The position numbers and the translations under genes are program-made. Positions 51,101 through 64,000 of a DNA stretch of 64,000 bases are shown here, piece by piece. Source of the stretch: Isoetes taiwanensis (Eukaryota > Streptophyta > Lycopodiopsida > Isoetales > Isoetaceae); assembly GCA_021234155.1 (NCBI GenBank), contig JAJEKV010000145.1, positions 620,001 through 684,000 of the forward strand, in the 5' to 3' direction. The notes beneath the pieces were generated by a model, which had not been told where the DNA came from, did no database searches, and saw nothing but the letters and a program-made list of their open reading frames with translations. Every line of letters starts with the position of its first letter. The stretch's first letter is position 1.

Positions 51101-51265
51101 GATTAACTAAGCTAGAACAATCTAGGATAAACAGAGAATCATAAACCACGACCGCCAAATTCCCATCGGAGGAGAAATCAACCATCTACAAGAAATAAAT
51201 CATCTAGCAAGGCTAGAACAAACAGAGAACATCTAGAAATCGGTAGTATATGAGGTGTCCATATA

Positions 51266-51418
51266 GGAAGCTGATAGGATAGAGAAGAAGGAGAACTAGC
51301 TCAAGAGAACGCCGATGATAGAACAATGAAGAGAGGCTGAATAAATAGGAGGAGTGACAAAGGGACGTCCCCATCCAAAAAGGAATATCGGTTCTATTGC
51401 TATCGCAATAGAACTGGC
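51266..51418. repeat. 150 bp direct repeat, right copy
   Basis: About 95% like 45547-45702. The hairpin is retained with one mismatch (CGGTTCTATTGC / GCAATAGAACTG). Confidence 0.85.
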
Positions 51419-52419
51419 ATTATTATATCATCATAGTCATAAAAATTAGATGAGTTTCCAATTCGCATCCAATTCCTCACTCTCACTCAATGCATCCTCT
51501 TCTTCTATTAGGGTATTTACATTTTAGTACAACTCTCTCTCTTTGTAGAGTCTCAATTAAAAGGATCAATTCTATTTCCTTCCAATTCAAAAAAAGGTAT
51601 GTAAAATCCCGGACGTTGATGCCATATCATCTCGTATTATACTATAAGAAATTTGGACACTTAAGTATGACATGGTCTTCGTCTTCTATCTCATCTTTGC
51701 ATACTTTGCGGCATCTCATGGTTCTCGGAGTAGTACCCCATCTCCCAACCTCCACACCTAGATGGTGCGGCTGGGCGGATTCTGGCGATATTGTGCCGAT
51801 AAGTTCTCCTTTAGATGTATTGCCTCATCAATATAGGATTCATATGCATCGTGTACAATATCATCTTAGTCTTTGGGCTCATCCACATTTTTTTCTTCTA
51901 ACCTTTTCATAGACCCATGTTCTCGGGTTGTCAATGGAAATTGCCTCTTCCCACATGATATCCCATCTTTCAAGCCATGTCTTGACATCGACAAACCATC
52001 CTTTATGTTAGGTGTTCAGGGCAAGCATAATAAGGAATCGTGTGGCATCCATCTTTTATTTTTAGCAAGGTACCTAATGCATTTTGAGTAAAGCTTCCCC
52101 TTCAAAGTGGCATAGTGCGCGTTAACATCATCGGATATGGGGTTTGCGCCTTTACACCCAATTCCAGCTGAAACTTCTTATGTACCTGTTCAATATCATC
52201 CCAAGAGCCTTATGGCAGCCACAGTCCCCAAATTTCAGCCCCATATAATACTATGCTTTGGACTAGAGATTCATACGGTTTTTTCTTTAGTGGCCATGCC
52301 CATATGTGGGTTTTCACGCATGCTTTGCATAGAATCACGATTACTTATACGCCGCTTTCAATTCTTTGTTGTATGCATTGATGCCATTTATGATTCTGCT
52401 AATAGTAAGTCCCAGATAT

Positions 52420-53150
52420 TTATATGTCTCCATATCTCAACTTTTTATCCAAATAGAAACCCACGTTCTGCTTGAGCGCACCTCTTGTCATGGTTTTAGT
52501 CTTCTCTAGATTTACTTGCATCCCGGTTTTATTCTGAGAAAGCAACCAATTGATCAAGTAATTCTTTGCATGTGTACACGGGATGGATGCAAATAACACC
52601 ACATCATCGACATATAAGAGCAATTGGATCACATATCCTTGAATCTCGGCGCCTCCATCCACGGTTATTATGTAACCATTCTTCCAGTACATCAATAAAG
52701 AGACCAAATATAGTAGGAACAAAGGGGCATCCTTGTTTAACTCCAATGTTACTTTCAATTGTATCACGGTATCTCACTTTTGAATGGCATCGATAAGCGT
52801 ACTAAAACTTTCTCATAGAGTATTTGAATCATCATGCAAGTGTTTAGGGACACATAATTGCTCCATTCTTTCCCATAATCTATTCACGGGAACTTTGTCA
52901 AATGCCTTGAAAGTCTACAAATGTGACATATAGAGGTTTCACGGTCCCCTTGACCCGAATCAAAAATGCATTTTAATGCAAGCAAATGGTCCAATGTGGA
53001 CATTTTAGCCCTAAAACACTTGGGTTTTGGCTCTTTTTCGTTAATGCTTCAGCCCAAAAGACTAATTTTTTTTTTTTCTCTACAATATTTGCAAATAATT
53101 TAGAGAACAAATTACTTACCATGAGAGATTAAGAATTGTTTCCTCGTCTA
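52420..53150 (-). pseudogene. LINE D reverse transcriptase
   Basis: VIQLLLYVDDVVLFAS (catalytic Asp-Asp, Ala changed to Val), MQVNLEKTKTM and a damaged upstream region with DKVPVNRLWERM are the RT landmarks. The palm motif before YVDD is spread over two frames. Inactive. Confidence 0.85.
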
Positions 53151-54049
53151 GCATGGAACCCTTTCTTATGCACTGGAACAATGCGGTTGGAGCTGCCACT
53201 CCCGTGGGAATCCTTCTTGCATTGCTAAGGTAAACATCGCGTGCTATTATGGTATGGATGCCGCCCATTTAAGATGCTTTCGACACATATCTGTTTTTTG
53301 ATCCTTTGCTTTGCCATTTGCAAGAGTATCAATGCAGGCAACCACTTCTTCTTTTTAGTAAAATCATATCAGACCTCACTTTTAGTGGGGCCTCGATGCT
53401 ATCATCATGATATAAGTGTTTAACTTGGTTCCATAGCTCACTTGGCAGCAAGTGGGATTTACGTTATGCTTAGTGCTTTTGAGCTTTTTTCCAAAGCGAT
53501 TTTGGATCATTTTGGTATTGGCTGATCAAAGTCTCCTGCTGCTTTAGTACAAATTGTCTCTTTTTTTTGCCTTATGATCCTCGATATGCCTTCCTTAGGG
53601 TTGTTTTGCTTTATCATCATGGCAGTCCCTCCATTTCCTTTTTGGCTATTCGGCATGCTTGATCATACCAAGACTTGCATTGTAGCCCTTTCTATTTGGC
53701 TTACATTGCTCAGGGCTTACGTTATGATACCACGCAACTTCTTATTCATGTCATCCACAAGTGCCATCCCAAGTGCTTTGGCCAATTTTGTCTTCTATAT
53801 ACATCCTATATGTGGCGACCATACTTGGCCTAAGCATGCTCAATTTTGATGATCTATATGCTCCATTGCAAGAGGTTTTAACCCACATTCATGTAAAGAG
53901 AATCTAATTGGTACATGATCAGTTCAAGGTGTTTACGTTCTTATATCAAAATCTGAAATCAGCTCCAAATCATCTCGTGAGATGATCAAATAGTCTATCA
54001 CACTTCTTGCTCTGCAGGTACATGACCGGGAGCGCGGGAATTTCCTGAT

Positions 54050-54710
54050 TCCATTGTATATCAAAAGCTCAGCATTAGTGCATAGATTTAGCGGTGGCGA
54101 CCAGACCTAGTTATGAGCTGATCCTCGAGCATCTATTCCAGCCTTGCTTGGTCATCTCCTCTTGCTCCATGGTCTCAAACCAGAGAGGATCATCTTCCCA
54201 AGTATGGATACTAGCTTGCTTGTCTCCGGTTCTTCCATTGAAGTCTCCTGTCAAGATTACCGTCCCTTGCATTTGAAACCTCAAAATATCTTGTTCTAAT
54301 TCAAAAGATATCATCCCCCCGTGGCTCCATCGAATAAGCCTTTTATGGCGTGGTGCAAAATAGCAAAACTAAAAATATCATACAGGATAAGAGTTATATG
54401 TATCCATACATATTGATTGTTTATGTCCTTTTACATGCAGCCACTAAAGTCCGAGTATTGATCTCTAATGTAACAAGCCCTCCACCATTTCCAATATCAT
54501 TTCACATGTGCCTTTTATTCTTCACCGGATGTCACCAACGTGAATCCATCAATATCGGCCAAAGCATAGAGGTCATGTTCTTTTGTTTCTAAAAGCATAT
54601 TATGTCAATGTTTTCCAATTAAATCACATGCTCTCATGATTTTTGTCTCCGCCAATTTATTTATATTCCAAACCATTATCCGAGTGCCTCCCATCCGTCC
54701 TATTCCTCAA
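54050..54710 (-). pseudogene. LINE D endonuclease
   Basis: RIMVWNINKLAETK opens the domain, and TVILTGDFNGRTGDKQ (54260-54215) is the Asp/Asn catalytic motif matching IILMGDFNGRIA of copy C. Interrupted by several stops. Confidence 0.8.
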
Positions 54711-54779
54711 TGATCACCTTGCCTTTGACCCATTTTGCTTTTTTTGATTGTTTTGTCGGCTTCCTTAAACTTAGCAATT

Positions 54780-55400
54780 TCTACTTTCTTTTACGCTAGC
54801 TGCTCTTTGGTTAGATCCTCATTGATCCAAATAAATTTTCCCTTCAATGTATATGTATTTTTCAGCACCAAGAATCGATCATCCCTCGTTTTGCAAACTT
54901 GACAATCATGTGTCTAGTTCCTGTATCTCTTTTTCCTACGAGAATGCATCGAGATGTCTACCTTTGGATGCCCATGGTCTCTTGGAAGAACTGCTTTCTG
55001 CTGCAATTTTAGGCTTCTCCTCGGCGCTACGGCGGCCCTACAATCCTCGAGGTTCAAAGCTCGGCTCTTCCCTGTGATCTCCATAAACCGCTCAAGGGTA
55101 TTGCACAAATCAGAAATTTCAGTTACCTCATCATCCCGGGGGCGGGTTCCCGCTTCAATTCTTCAATGTCACTCTTTACTTGCCTGAGTTCCTTCCTTAT
55201 TTGATGATAATCAGATCTGATTGCTTCATTCTCCTCTCTTAATTTTATTATTTCTTCTAGCGGGGTCTCTTCGAGTGATGCACCGTCTTGCGAAAGAGAG
55301 ATGGTTCCTTCCATATGGTGATGAGGGAGATCTCCATCCCTTTTGAATCCGGGGACTAGAGGGCCCTCCATCAATTAGTTTGTCCTTTCCGGTTTTGTCT
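54780..55400 (-). pseudogene. LINE D ORF1
   Basis: 55374-55123 reads a Pro/Ser-rich start and a coiled coil (EEIIKLREENEAIRSDYHQ, KELRQVKSDIEELKRE). A frame change near 55140 leads to DLCNTLERFMEITGKSR, then near 54850-54780 LKGKFIWINEDLTKEQL, equivalent to LRGQQIWINEDLT of copy C, and ends IIEE followed by TAG. Confidence 0.75.
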
Positions 55401-55428
55401 TTTTGGTGGTGAGCCATATTCTTATATC

Positions 55429-55429
<1 letters not shown>

Positions 55430-55496
<67 letters not shown>
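55430..55496. repeat. (GA)n microsatellite between LINE D and LINE E
   Basis: 67 bp of pure GA. The left side touches the 5' end of LINE D; the right side touches the 3' tail of LINE E. Confidence 0.97.
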
Positions 55497-57960
<2,464 letters not shown>

Positions 57961-57961
57961 T

Positions 57962-60231
57962 GCCCTTTAGCATATGGGCAATAGAAAAGTTGCATATATT
58001 GACCTGGAAGGAACATTGTTTTCTTTAGTTTGTAATTTTTGTGATTCTACATATCAAAAGAAACAAATCGTCCTGATCTTATTGTGGCCATTGCTGAATG
58101 ATTCAACAATGATCCAACTCCATCTTAGACCGATTATAAGCATCTTTTTGTTATTTTTGTGCAAGAAAAGTTTTTCTTTTGCATGGCACTCTTCGGATCA
58201 TTTATCCCTCGTGCATACATTCATGAATCTTGGTATAACCTTCTACCTTTTGGCTACTAAGATGATTGAAGAACACCGGACTTTTGGGTACTAGGACCAC
58301 GTATTCTCTGCGGCTCTTTTTTTTTAATTAGACTCCAAACTTACAAATTATGACATGTTAGATTATGGATTTCATTTTTTTCCCTTTTTGGTGTAGATTT
58401 CTCGATGGGATGATCTCTCTCTCTTCGGGGCGAATTTGCAAACGTTAGGTAGGGATTATACATATTCTCACCTTTTTGTATGACAACATCTTTCTAAATC
58501 AAATTATCATCTATCGCAACAAACAGCTCAAATGCTTTCAAAACTAAGCGAAATTGCTGAAGAATTCAATGTAGCTTTTCATGACAATTTCTTCATATCC
58601 CCCCAAAACCAACGCTATAGTTAGTTATCTTATTTTAATAATATTTCCGGTAGTCATGTTGTGACGTTCCACATATTATATGCCTTTTTTTGAGTATAAA
58701 TACATGACACGTCACTATGAATAATTAAAGGCATTAATTATTCATAAGCTAAAGTTAGCTATGTTAATAATTAATTATTAAGGTGGAAACCTAACCCAAA
58801 ACCCTAATTCGAATTTAGGGCTTAACCTAATATTAAAAGGGCTAAAATATCAAATTGGTTAATATTATCCAATCTAGAGTTGCCACCGTCCAAATCCCGA
58901 TTAGAGGAGGAGAAGTTAACTTGGGACCCAAATTGGGATTTTATACCCCATTTGTTCCAATTGAATTGTAGGGGAAGGTTGGTGGAGGAGGAGTCCATTG
59001 TTCCACCACTTTCCGGCCAGGAAAGGATGGAGAACTGGAGAGATAGTGGATCTAGCTATGATCCTAGGTTAATGCGTGAATAGCTTGGATTCCTAGATAA
59101 TCATAGGACTAACCTTGGATCTCGGGGAAGGTAAAATTGGGATTAACCCCTTGTATGAATAGATGTATAGTTAATCTATTTTATGTTCTATTGAAGCTAT
59201 GGATGGATGGATATATAATGATAGTTCTCTTTGTTCCTCCCGTATTTTGTATGGGGTAAGGGGGTAGAGACGTAAAAGGCCATGTAGAAGCAGAGGTGTT
59301 CCTAGTTAGAACCTTTAGAACCCGGTAAATGCGGCTGTGCCTGCTGCCAACCTTGGTGAGGATGTTATGATGTGGTTCAAACCAAATACTTGAGTATGAT
59401 GGCGAATCGGGGTCTGTCCTGCCTAAGCTGACTACAGGACTCTTATAGTGCTAGGCTTATAGCCTGGGCCACCGCGGTGTGTGGGGGTATGGATCGACAC
59501 TCTGGGTCGCAGAGGCGTGCCTATATGGGCCTTCGGATTGACGGCCGAGCCCGACCTTTAGATTTTAGGGGAGTAAGTGGGTCCGCATTCTTGAGGGGGT
59601 GCGGGGTCACCATGTTCTCTAGCACCCCAGGGATCCATCATGCTCTGAAAGGGGCGCCTCTCTCGACCTGCCTCATCGGACGGAGATATGTAACCGGATT
59701 GGGATTGTTCCTTGGGATTGCGTCTCGGGAGGGCTCTGCACGTCATAGCATGATTTATCCTATCTCGCAAAAGTGTGCACAGGGAGGGGATGGAATGGAC
59801 TACCCTAGCCATTGTCTTATGCCATCCAATGCCATGTTATACCTACGTGCATTGTTATCTTGGGGAACGACCGGCCGTTGACCCCATGAGTCTCGAAAGC
59901 CACGGGTAGAGCCCTTAGTTATGGTGTATTTCCTTTGTTATATTGGTATTCTAGTATTGTTGCCAGGTGCTAACATGTATGTAAACGCTTCCGTATATAG
60001 GATTCCCATAGAGGCATGGGGGACCTTAATGACACCTTAAGTGGTCCTTCACACGGACACTTGGCTATCACAAAATTGGTCCGGAAATTGACGGAGGGCC
60101 TTTCGATGGATTCGCCATGGGAGGGAATTTCCCATATTTATAATGATGGGAGCATCGTATGGATTAGAGGAGTCACACATGTCCTTGCTCATGCATCGAT
60201 AATAAGATTGAAGAGAAAGGGCCTCTAGTAT
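57962..60231 (+). pseudogene. DMC1: DMC1 (meiotic RecA-family recombinase) pseudogene
   Basis: Scattered exon remains in the correct order: GNRKVAYIDLEGT (57977-58015, intact GKVAYIDTEGT in DMC1), RPDLIVAIAE then a stop then FNNDP (58069-58120; in DMC1 RPDRIV.IAERF..D), RAYIHESWYNLL and LATKMIEE (58210-58277), VDFS and RGEFA-like sequence (58393-58440), QQTAQMLSKLSEIAEEFNV (58516-58580; DMC1 QQKLAQMLSRL.KIAEEFNV), and HVLAHASIIRLKRKG (60178-60222; DMC1 GGHVLAHA.T.RL..RKG). KVAYID and HVLAHA distinguish DMC1 from RAD51. Stops, frameshifts and lost splice sites show it is dead. The gap 58.65-60.1 kb is filled by an inverted dispersed repeat. Earlier exons with Walker A are not found. Confidence 0.85.
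58870..60105. repeat. Dispersed ~1.2 kb repeat, copy 3, inverted, inside DMC1 pseudogene
   Basis: Reverse complement of 27925-29070 and 33240-34385 in landmark order (TTCTATTGAAGC side first; GGGGTAAGGGGGTAGAGACG; TTAGAACCTTTAGAACCCGG; CCAGGGATCCATCATGC; GCTAACATGTATGTAAACGC; CGGACACTTGGC). It is more diverged than the two duplicated copies are from each other. AT-rich sequence at 58655-58870 may belong to it. Plus-strand frames inside (59477-59881, 60016-60100) are considered chance. Confidence 0.75.
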
Positions 60232-60239
60232 ATAGACAT

Positions 60240-63200
60240 AGCGGATATATTAAAGTCAAGTTTTAAATCAAATATGAACATATCACCTATTCATCCTCCG
60301 TTTTTAGATGGTCCTTTTATTGTCCTTCATATTGCTAGTTCTGCCATTCAGACATTAATATATTATCCTTTGTTGTATAAAGACAACTATGAATAGGTTT
60401 TATGAGCTTTGCAAAGGGATTTTTTAAGTAATAGGTTGGTTTTTTTTAACAAAAATTGTTTTTAGAAGCTTTGGATAACTAATGCAAATAAAAGGCTAGC
60501 ATCATCTATGAGTACTAGAACGTGTTGCGTGTCTGGGGCATTAGTCATAAAATGTGTGGAATGGGTAGCGTAAGGGAGTCTTGGTGTAATCAAAAGTGCT
60601 AAATATAAGGGGTATCTATGGATGTAATGGAGTGTCCGGGCCTTAGGTGGGGATGGCCGGGAATAATGGATTTTATAGGTGAAATAGAATGCTTAGACGT
60701 AATAGAGTTAAGGTACTATTTAGGTTTTGTGGCGATCGCAGATTTGATACATCCATTAAAGCAGATGACAAATGTTGATGTGTGCGCGATAGTTGATGCG
60801 AGTCACCCTTCTTCTTCTTTTTGTCAAAGGGATTTTTTTGTTTGAATTTGTCCATGTAGAGATTATTGTTGTTGATGAATGCACAGTAGGCTAAGGTTAT
60901 CGAGATCCTTCCAGATGGCCAACAATTGCAAACCTCCGGCTATTTGTACGTAATGGTTGTGATTGTGTGATCAAGAAATTATATATCATATTATGTTTAA
61001 TTGTAAGTGAAGATTACTACATAAGTTTTTGTATTTCCTATGTAAGTTTAAAAATTTAGGAGAAATAATTTGATTTGCAATTTGTAATTTCCAATCTACA
61101 AAAACTCATCCATTCTACTAAAAGTGGAACCCTAGACTTGTATGAAACGTTCACTAACTTAATAGTCATGATTCATGTTTAAACAACATGCACTTTTGGT
61201 AAGAAAGCCATGACCAATATTGCATTTGTGATGTGATGATATAATTGCTATTTACAATTGTCTGTCCCATTGATATCTTACATCCCCTCGATTTTTTAGA
61301 AATAGTTATATGACTGACAAACCTAAACCTTCAACTCCCAAACCTACCCTAAAGCAGAAAACCATAAATGGTGCAGACGGAATGTTGGGCATTACCATTG
61401 GTATATTTTGATCCAAATGGTTAGCTATGGGAGATCGGGCATGGGGATGTGATATACTTATTGTGTATAAAGTCAATCATTGAATTGCGGGGAAGGCGGC
61501 AAGCTCTAGCAAGGGGTAAATTTTTTTTTCTCTTTTCTCAAACCTGGAGTTGCTTTTGATGCCTTTCAAAAGAAAAATAAGGATTAACACAATTTGGGAC
61601 CAAAGTAAGGGCTTTGCTTAGAAGCAATTTTTGAAAATATTATTTTTTGCACCATTTGATGGTTTGAAAGCATTCTTGTTAGCTCACATATAAATGGTTA
61701 GTTAAAGGTGACAATGCCTTGAAAGTAAAACATTGAACATTTGTTACCAAGTTTTGTAAAGGTTAAAATCTATGAATGAAAGCATTTATGATTGAGGCTT
61801 TTACTCATATTTATGGTAATGAATGCAGCGAATACCAGAATACCAGAATAGATAATGCTTGGTCAATGTTCCATTAAATTCCACATGTACCTATCACAAC
61901 CTTAAGAAGTTAGAATGAAAGTCAACTTCATTTTTCAAGAATTGAACATAAACGCGTTGTTCATAATTCACATATAAGCCGATATAAGCCGTTATTGATG
62001 CTAAAAAGGCTTTCTACCATACATTTTGTTGTAGAAAGTCATATAAATATTTGTCCACAAAGTCTTAAAAGTAAGATGTCTTAAAACAAAAGATTGTTTA
62101 ATTGTCTTACCATGGCCCCACAATTTGTCCTTCAAAATGATTGTAGAAGACTTGAAATGCCCTTATCCCATAAACAAATCCTCATTTTGCAATACAAGCT
62201 GCAAGAAAATTTTTATTAATGGAGCGTCCTATCACTCGATGAAAATTATCCATCTCAAAAGAATGATACGAAGCAGCGCTAATGTTTTATGCTAAACATG
62301 ATTCTTTTTCAAGACCCTTTCATCTAATTATGTGAATCTAGAGATATAGCATAGTGCGGTTTGTTTTTGCTTGTTGGGAGGAAATCTCTTATTGCCTCTC
62401 TTTCTCTGACTCCAAGACCGGATGATGAAGCAACCAAAATACAAATGCAGTATAATTAAAATTGTTCGTGTGAGTAAAAGTGGAACAAACAAAAAGAAAG
62501 AAATCCAAACAAAAATCAAAGTAAGGGTTTATGGGTTTCAAGAAATGCGCTAGCTTAGAAAATATCATGTTGAAACAAAGGGAAACAATCTTATTCCAAA
62601 ACAAAAGAAAAAATCTAGTTTGTTGTGGGTCAAAGCTACAAATGTCGATTTATCTCATAATCAAACATACTGGAGGAGGCGAAAATAGACCGATGTCGTT
62701 TACTCTAGTCATGAATATTGCTCTGCACTCCTGGGAGACAATTTTGGTATGGAAATGGTTTAGGGTACAATTGAGCTTGTCACTTCCGTTGATATGCCCA
62801 ATCCTTGGAAACCATCAACATACTATCTTTTCCAATCCATTCTTCGAGAATATCTCTTCACATTGAAGGCCTTTGGTTTCCTCATGAAGGTTTGTAGCTT
62901 ATTGTTTCGTTTGTCATGCATGAAATAGTGAAACATGGTTATGAACATTAACATGGCCAGCGGCCGGCAACTATCCGAGGTCTCATAATTAAGCCCATGA
63001 GAAAGTCCTAGTCAAAGTATAATGGGAGAATTATATTACAGATTTTTCATATATTTTCCTTGTAAATTCCAGCATTAACATACGATCCAAGTTCTAGAGT
63101 GCCAATAAACCCATTCACATGGAGAAGAAGTGACTCCTTTTACGATGAAAACTTATATGCATGGTTTATAGCAATAGGGCTTTGTCTACATATACAACCA

Positions 63201-64000
63201 ATAAATATGTATATCTGAATGCCAGTTTCGATAAATAAATCTTTATATACGAATCGCAATTTCCAACATTGTTATGGTACCATGATCATGCCATGGGAAG
63301 AACTATATTGAATGTATATGGTCGCTAGTTGGTTTATATGTCCTATCTTCCAAAGAAGAAAAGGAGAGCAATCTTTTTCGATGATAAATTTACTTACATA
63401 CAAAATAGTCGCTTTTTCTTTGTTGTAGCTCAACTCCAAATACAATTGAAAACATAGTTATATCAGACATTGAACTAAAACCAAAAACATAAGGCAAGTA
63501 AAACATGCAATATTGTCTGCAGATCACATTGGTAGTGGACTAACATGATAGAATATTTTATCCTCAGGTTAATTGCGGAATCTAATAATGTAATTGGTCC
63601 TAATACAACTCTTCTAATTTAGAGAGAGACATATGTCAACACTTTAGAATCCATCGATTTTGCCATTGAAAATAATGGTTGTTGTGGTGAACATTGGTAA
63701 GGGGAATAAGCTTCATCTAGCCCTTCCTATTCTTGAAAATAGGGGCCGACTCTTGATCTTTTGCATCTAATTGGGAGCGTCAAGAATCCGTATGCTTTGT
63801 AACACCATTGCTCCTACTTCCCGAGATAATCCACAAAGAGATGCATTCAACTAATGTGACTTGACATACACCAGCTCAGTTTCATTTGAACTCTTTCCAC
63901 TTTAGAAGGATGTTTGCATAAGAGAAAGCGTGAAGAAGTTTAATAATGGAAGAATATTTGCATATGGATGCCCAAAGACCAAGGAGATATTTTCGATGCA
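60240..64000. other. 3.8 kb AT-rich region, nothing recognised
   Basis: No convincing coding frame, transposon motif or long repeat was found. Short frames such as 60618-60845 and 62531-62866 lack any family signature. The missing last exons of DMC1 were looked for near 60.88-60.93 kb without a convincing match. Confidence 0.5.

Larger units (their letters stand above)
44546..51265. other. 6.7 kb A-rich, strand-asymmetric region without genes
   Basis: The plus strand is strikingly A-rich and T-poor over almost the entire stretch. Minus-strand frames here are Phe/Leu/Ser-rich by composition and are not accepted as genes. At 45000-45460 a motif of the form CTCGG-AGGCTACA-GCCAC-CCGAG (self-complementary ends) recurs several times, and 45160-45290 is repeated at 45418-45545. 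Short purine-rich units repeat at 48890-49060 and 49420-49510 (GGAGCATGTAATGACCAGGG and variants). Confidence 0.6.
51421..55429 (-). mobile_element. LINE copy D, full length but decayed
   Basis: Minus strand, running from the (GA)n tract at 55430 down to about 51421. ORF1 (55400-54780), endonuclease (about 54710-54050), RT (about 53150-52400) and C-terminal domain (about 51850-51650, HHLGVEVGRWG-like with Cys residues) are all recognisable in order, but stops and frameshifts are frequent. The 3' end (ATGATGATATAATAATG) differs from the pentamer tails of the other copies. Confidence 0.85.

Noticed and set aside
45552-51415. Complete LTR retrotransposon with TG...CA ends
   Set aside because: TG and CA can be found, but no target duplication, primer-binding site, polypurine tract or gag-pol is seen, so only direct repeats are reported.
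59477-59881. 134-codon plus-strand frame
   Set aside because: Lies wholly inside the dispersed repeat. The equivalent frame is not open in the other two copies.

Overview
The window looks like repeat-dominated nuclear DNA of a land plant. Its genes have GT-AG introns. It holds a complete intron-containing E2 ubiquitin-conjugating gene of the plant COP10 / animal UBE2E type, a broken copy of the meiotic recombinase DMC1, a Helitron fragment carrying an RPA1-like exon pair (plant Helitrons often carry RPA1-like genes), APE-type LINEs, and one large TIR transposon. The mixture suggests a large genome such as a fern, lycophyte or other seed-free plant. That is an inference and cannot be settled from the sequence alone.

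Layout. 1-4.8 kb: decayed LINE copy A (minus strand) with upstream tandem monomers. 5.0-5.8 kb: four diverged ~190 bp tandem units. 5.8-7.7 kb: element E1 of a family with conserved ends and variable interior. 8.7-9.5 kb: 3' piece of LINE B. 11.2-21.5 kb: minus-strand Helitron (N-terminal region, HUH Rep region, RPA1-like exons) split by a 7,658 bp TIR transposon (12685-20342). The transposon has 22 bp perfect TIRs and a 4 bp AGTA target duplication whose removal restores the Helitron reading frame; inside are a decayed DDD-type transposase (plus strand) and a second, opposite-strand coding block. 23.3-24.7 kb: the only clearly intact host gene, the E2. 25.4-35.85 kb: a tandem segmental duplication of ~5.1-5.3 kb.

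36.5-44.35 kb: LINE C, the best preserved (ORF1a, ORF1b, endonuclease, RT, C-terminal Cys/His domain), lying between two (GA)n tracts and interrupted by E2, a 3.3 kb second member of the E1 family. E2 carries host-like exons and a poly(A)-tailed retrocopy. 44.5-51.4 kb: strongly A>T skewed sequence without recognisable genes, with 150 bp hairpin-bearing direct repeats at 45.55 and 51.27 kb. 51.4-56.6 kb: LINE D followed by 5'-truncated LINE E, again bordered by (GA)n. 58.0-60.2 kb: DMC1 pseudogene split by a third, inverted copy of a ~1.2 kb dispersed repeat also found in both duplication copies. 60.2-64 kb: AT-rich, nothing recognised.

The main stories are: (1) LINEs that sit in (GA)n microsatellites and whose ORF2 has no stop codon before the (CT)n tract; (2) a cleanly dated nesting of a TIR transposon inside a Helitron; (3) an element family with shared ends and swapped interiors containing gene fragments; (4) a COP10-type E2 that keeps its catalytic cysteine. 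Functions are read by eye from motifs; no database search was run.
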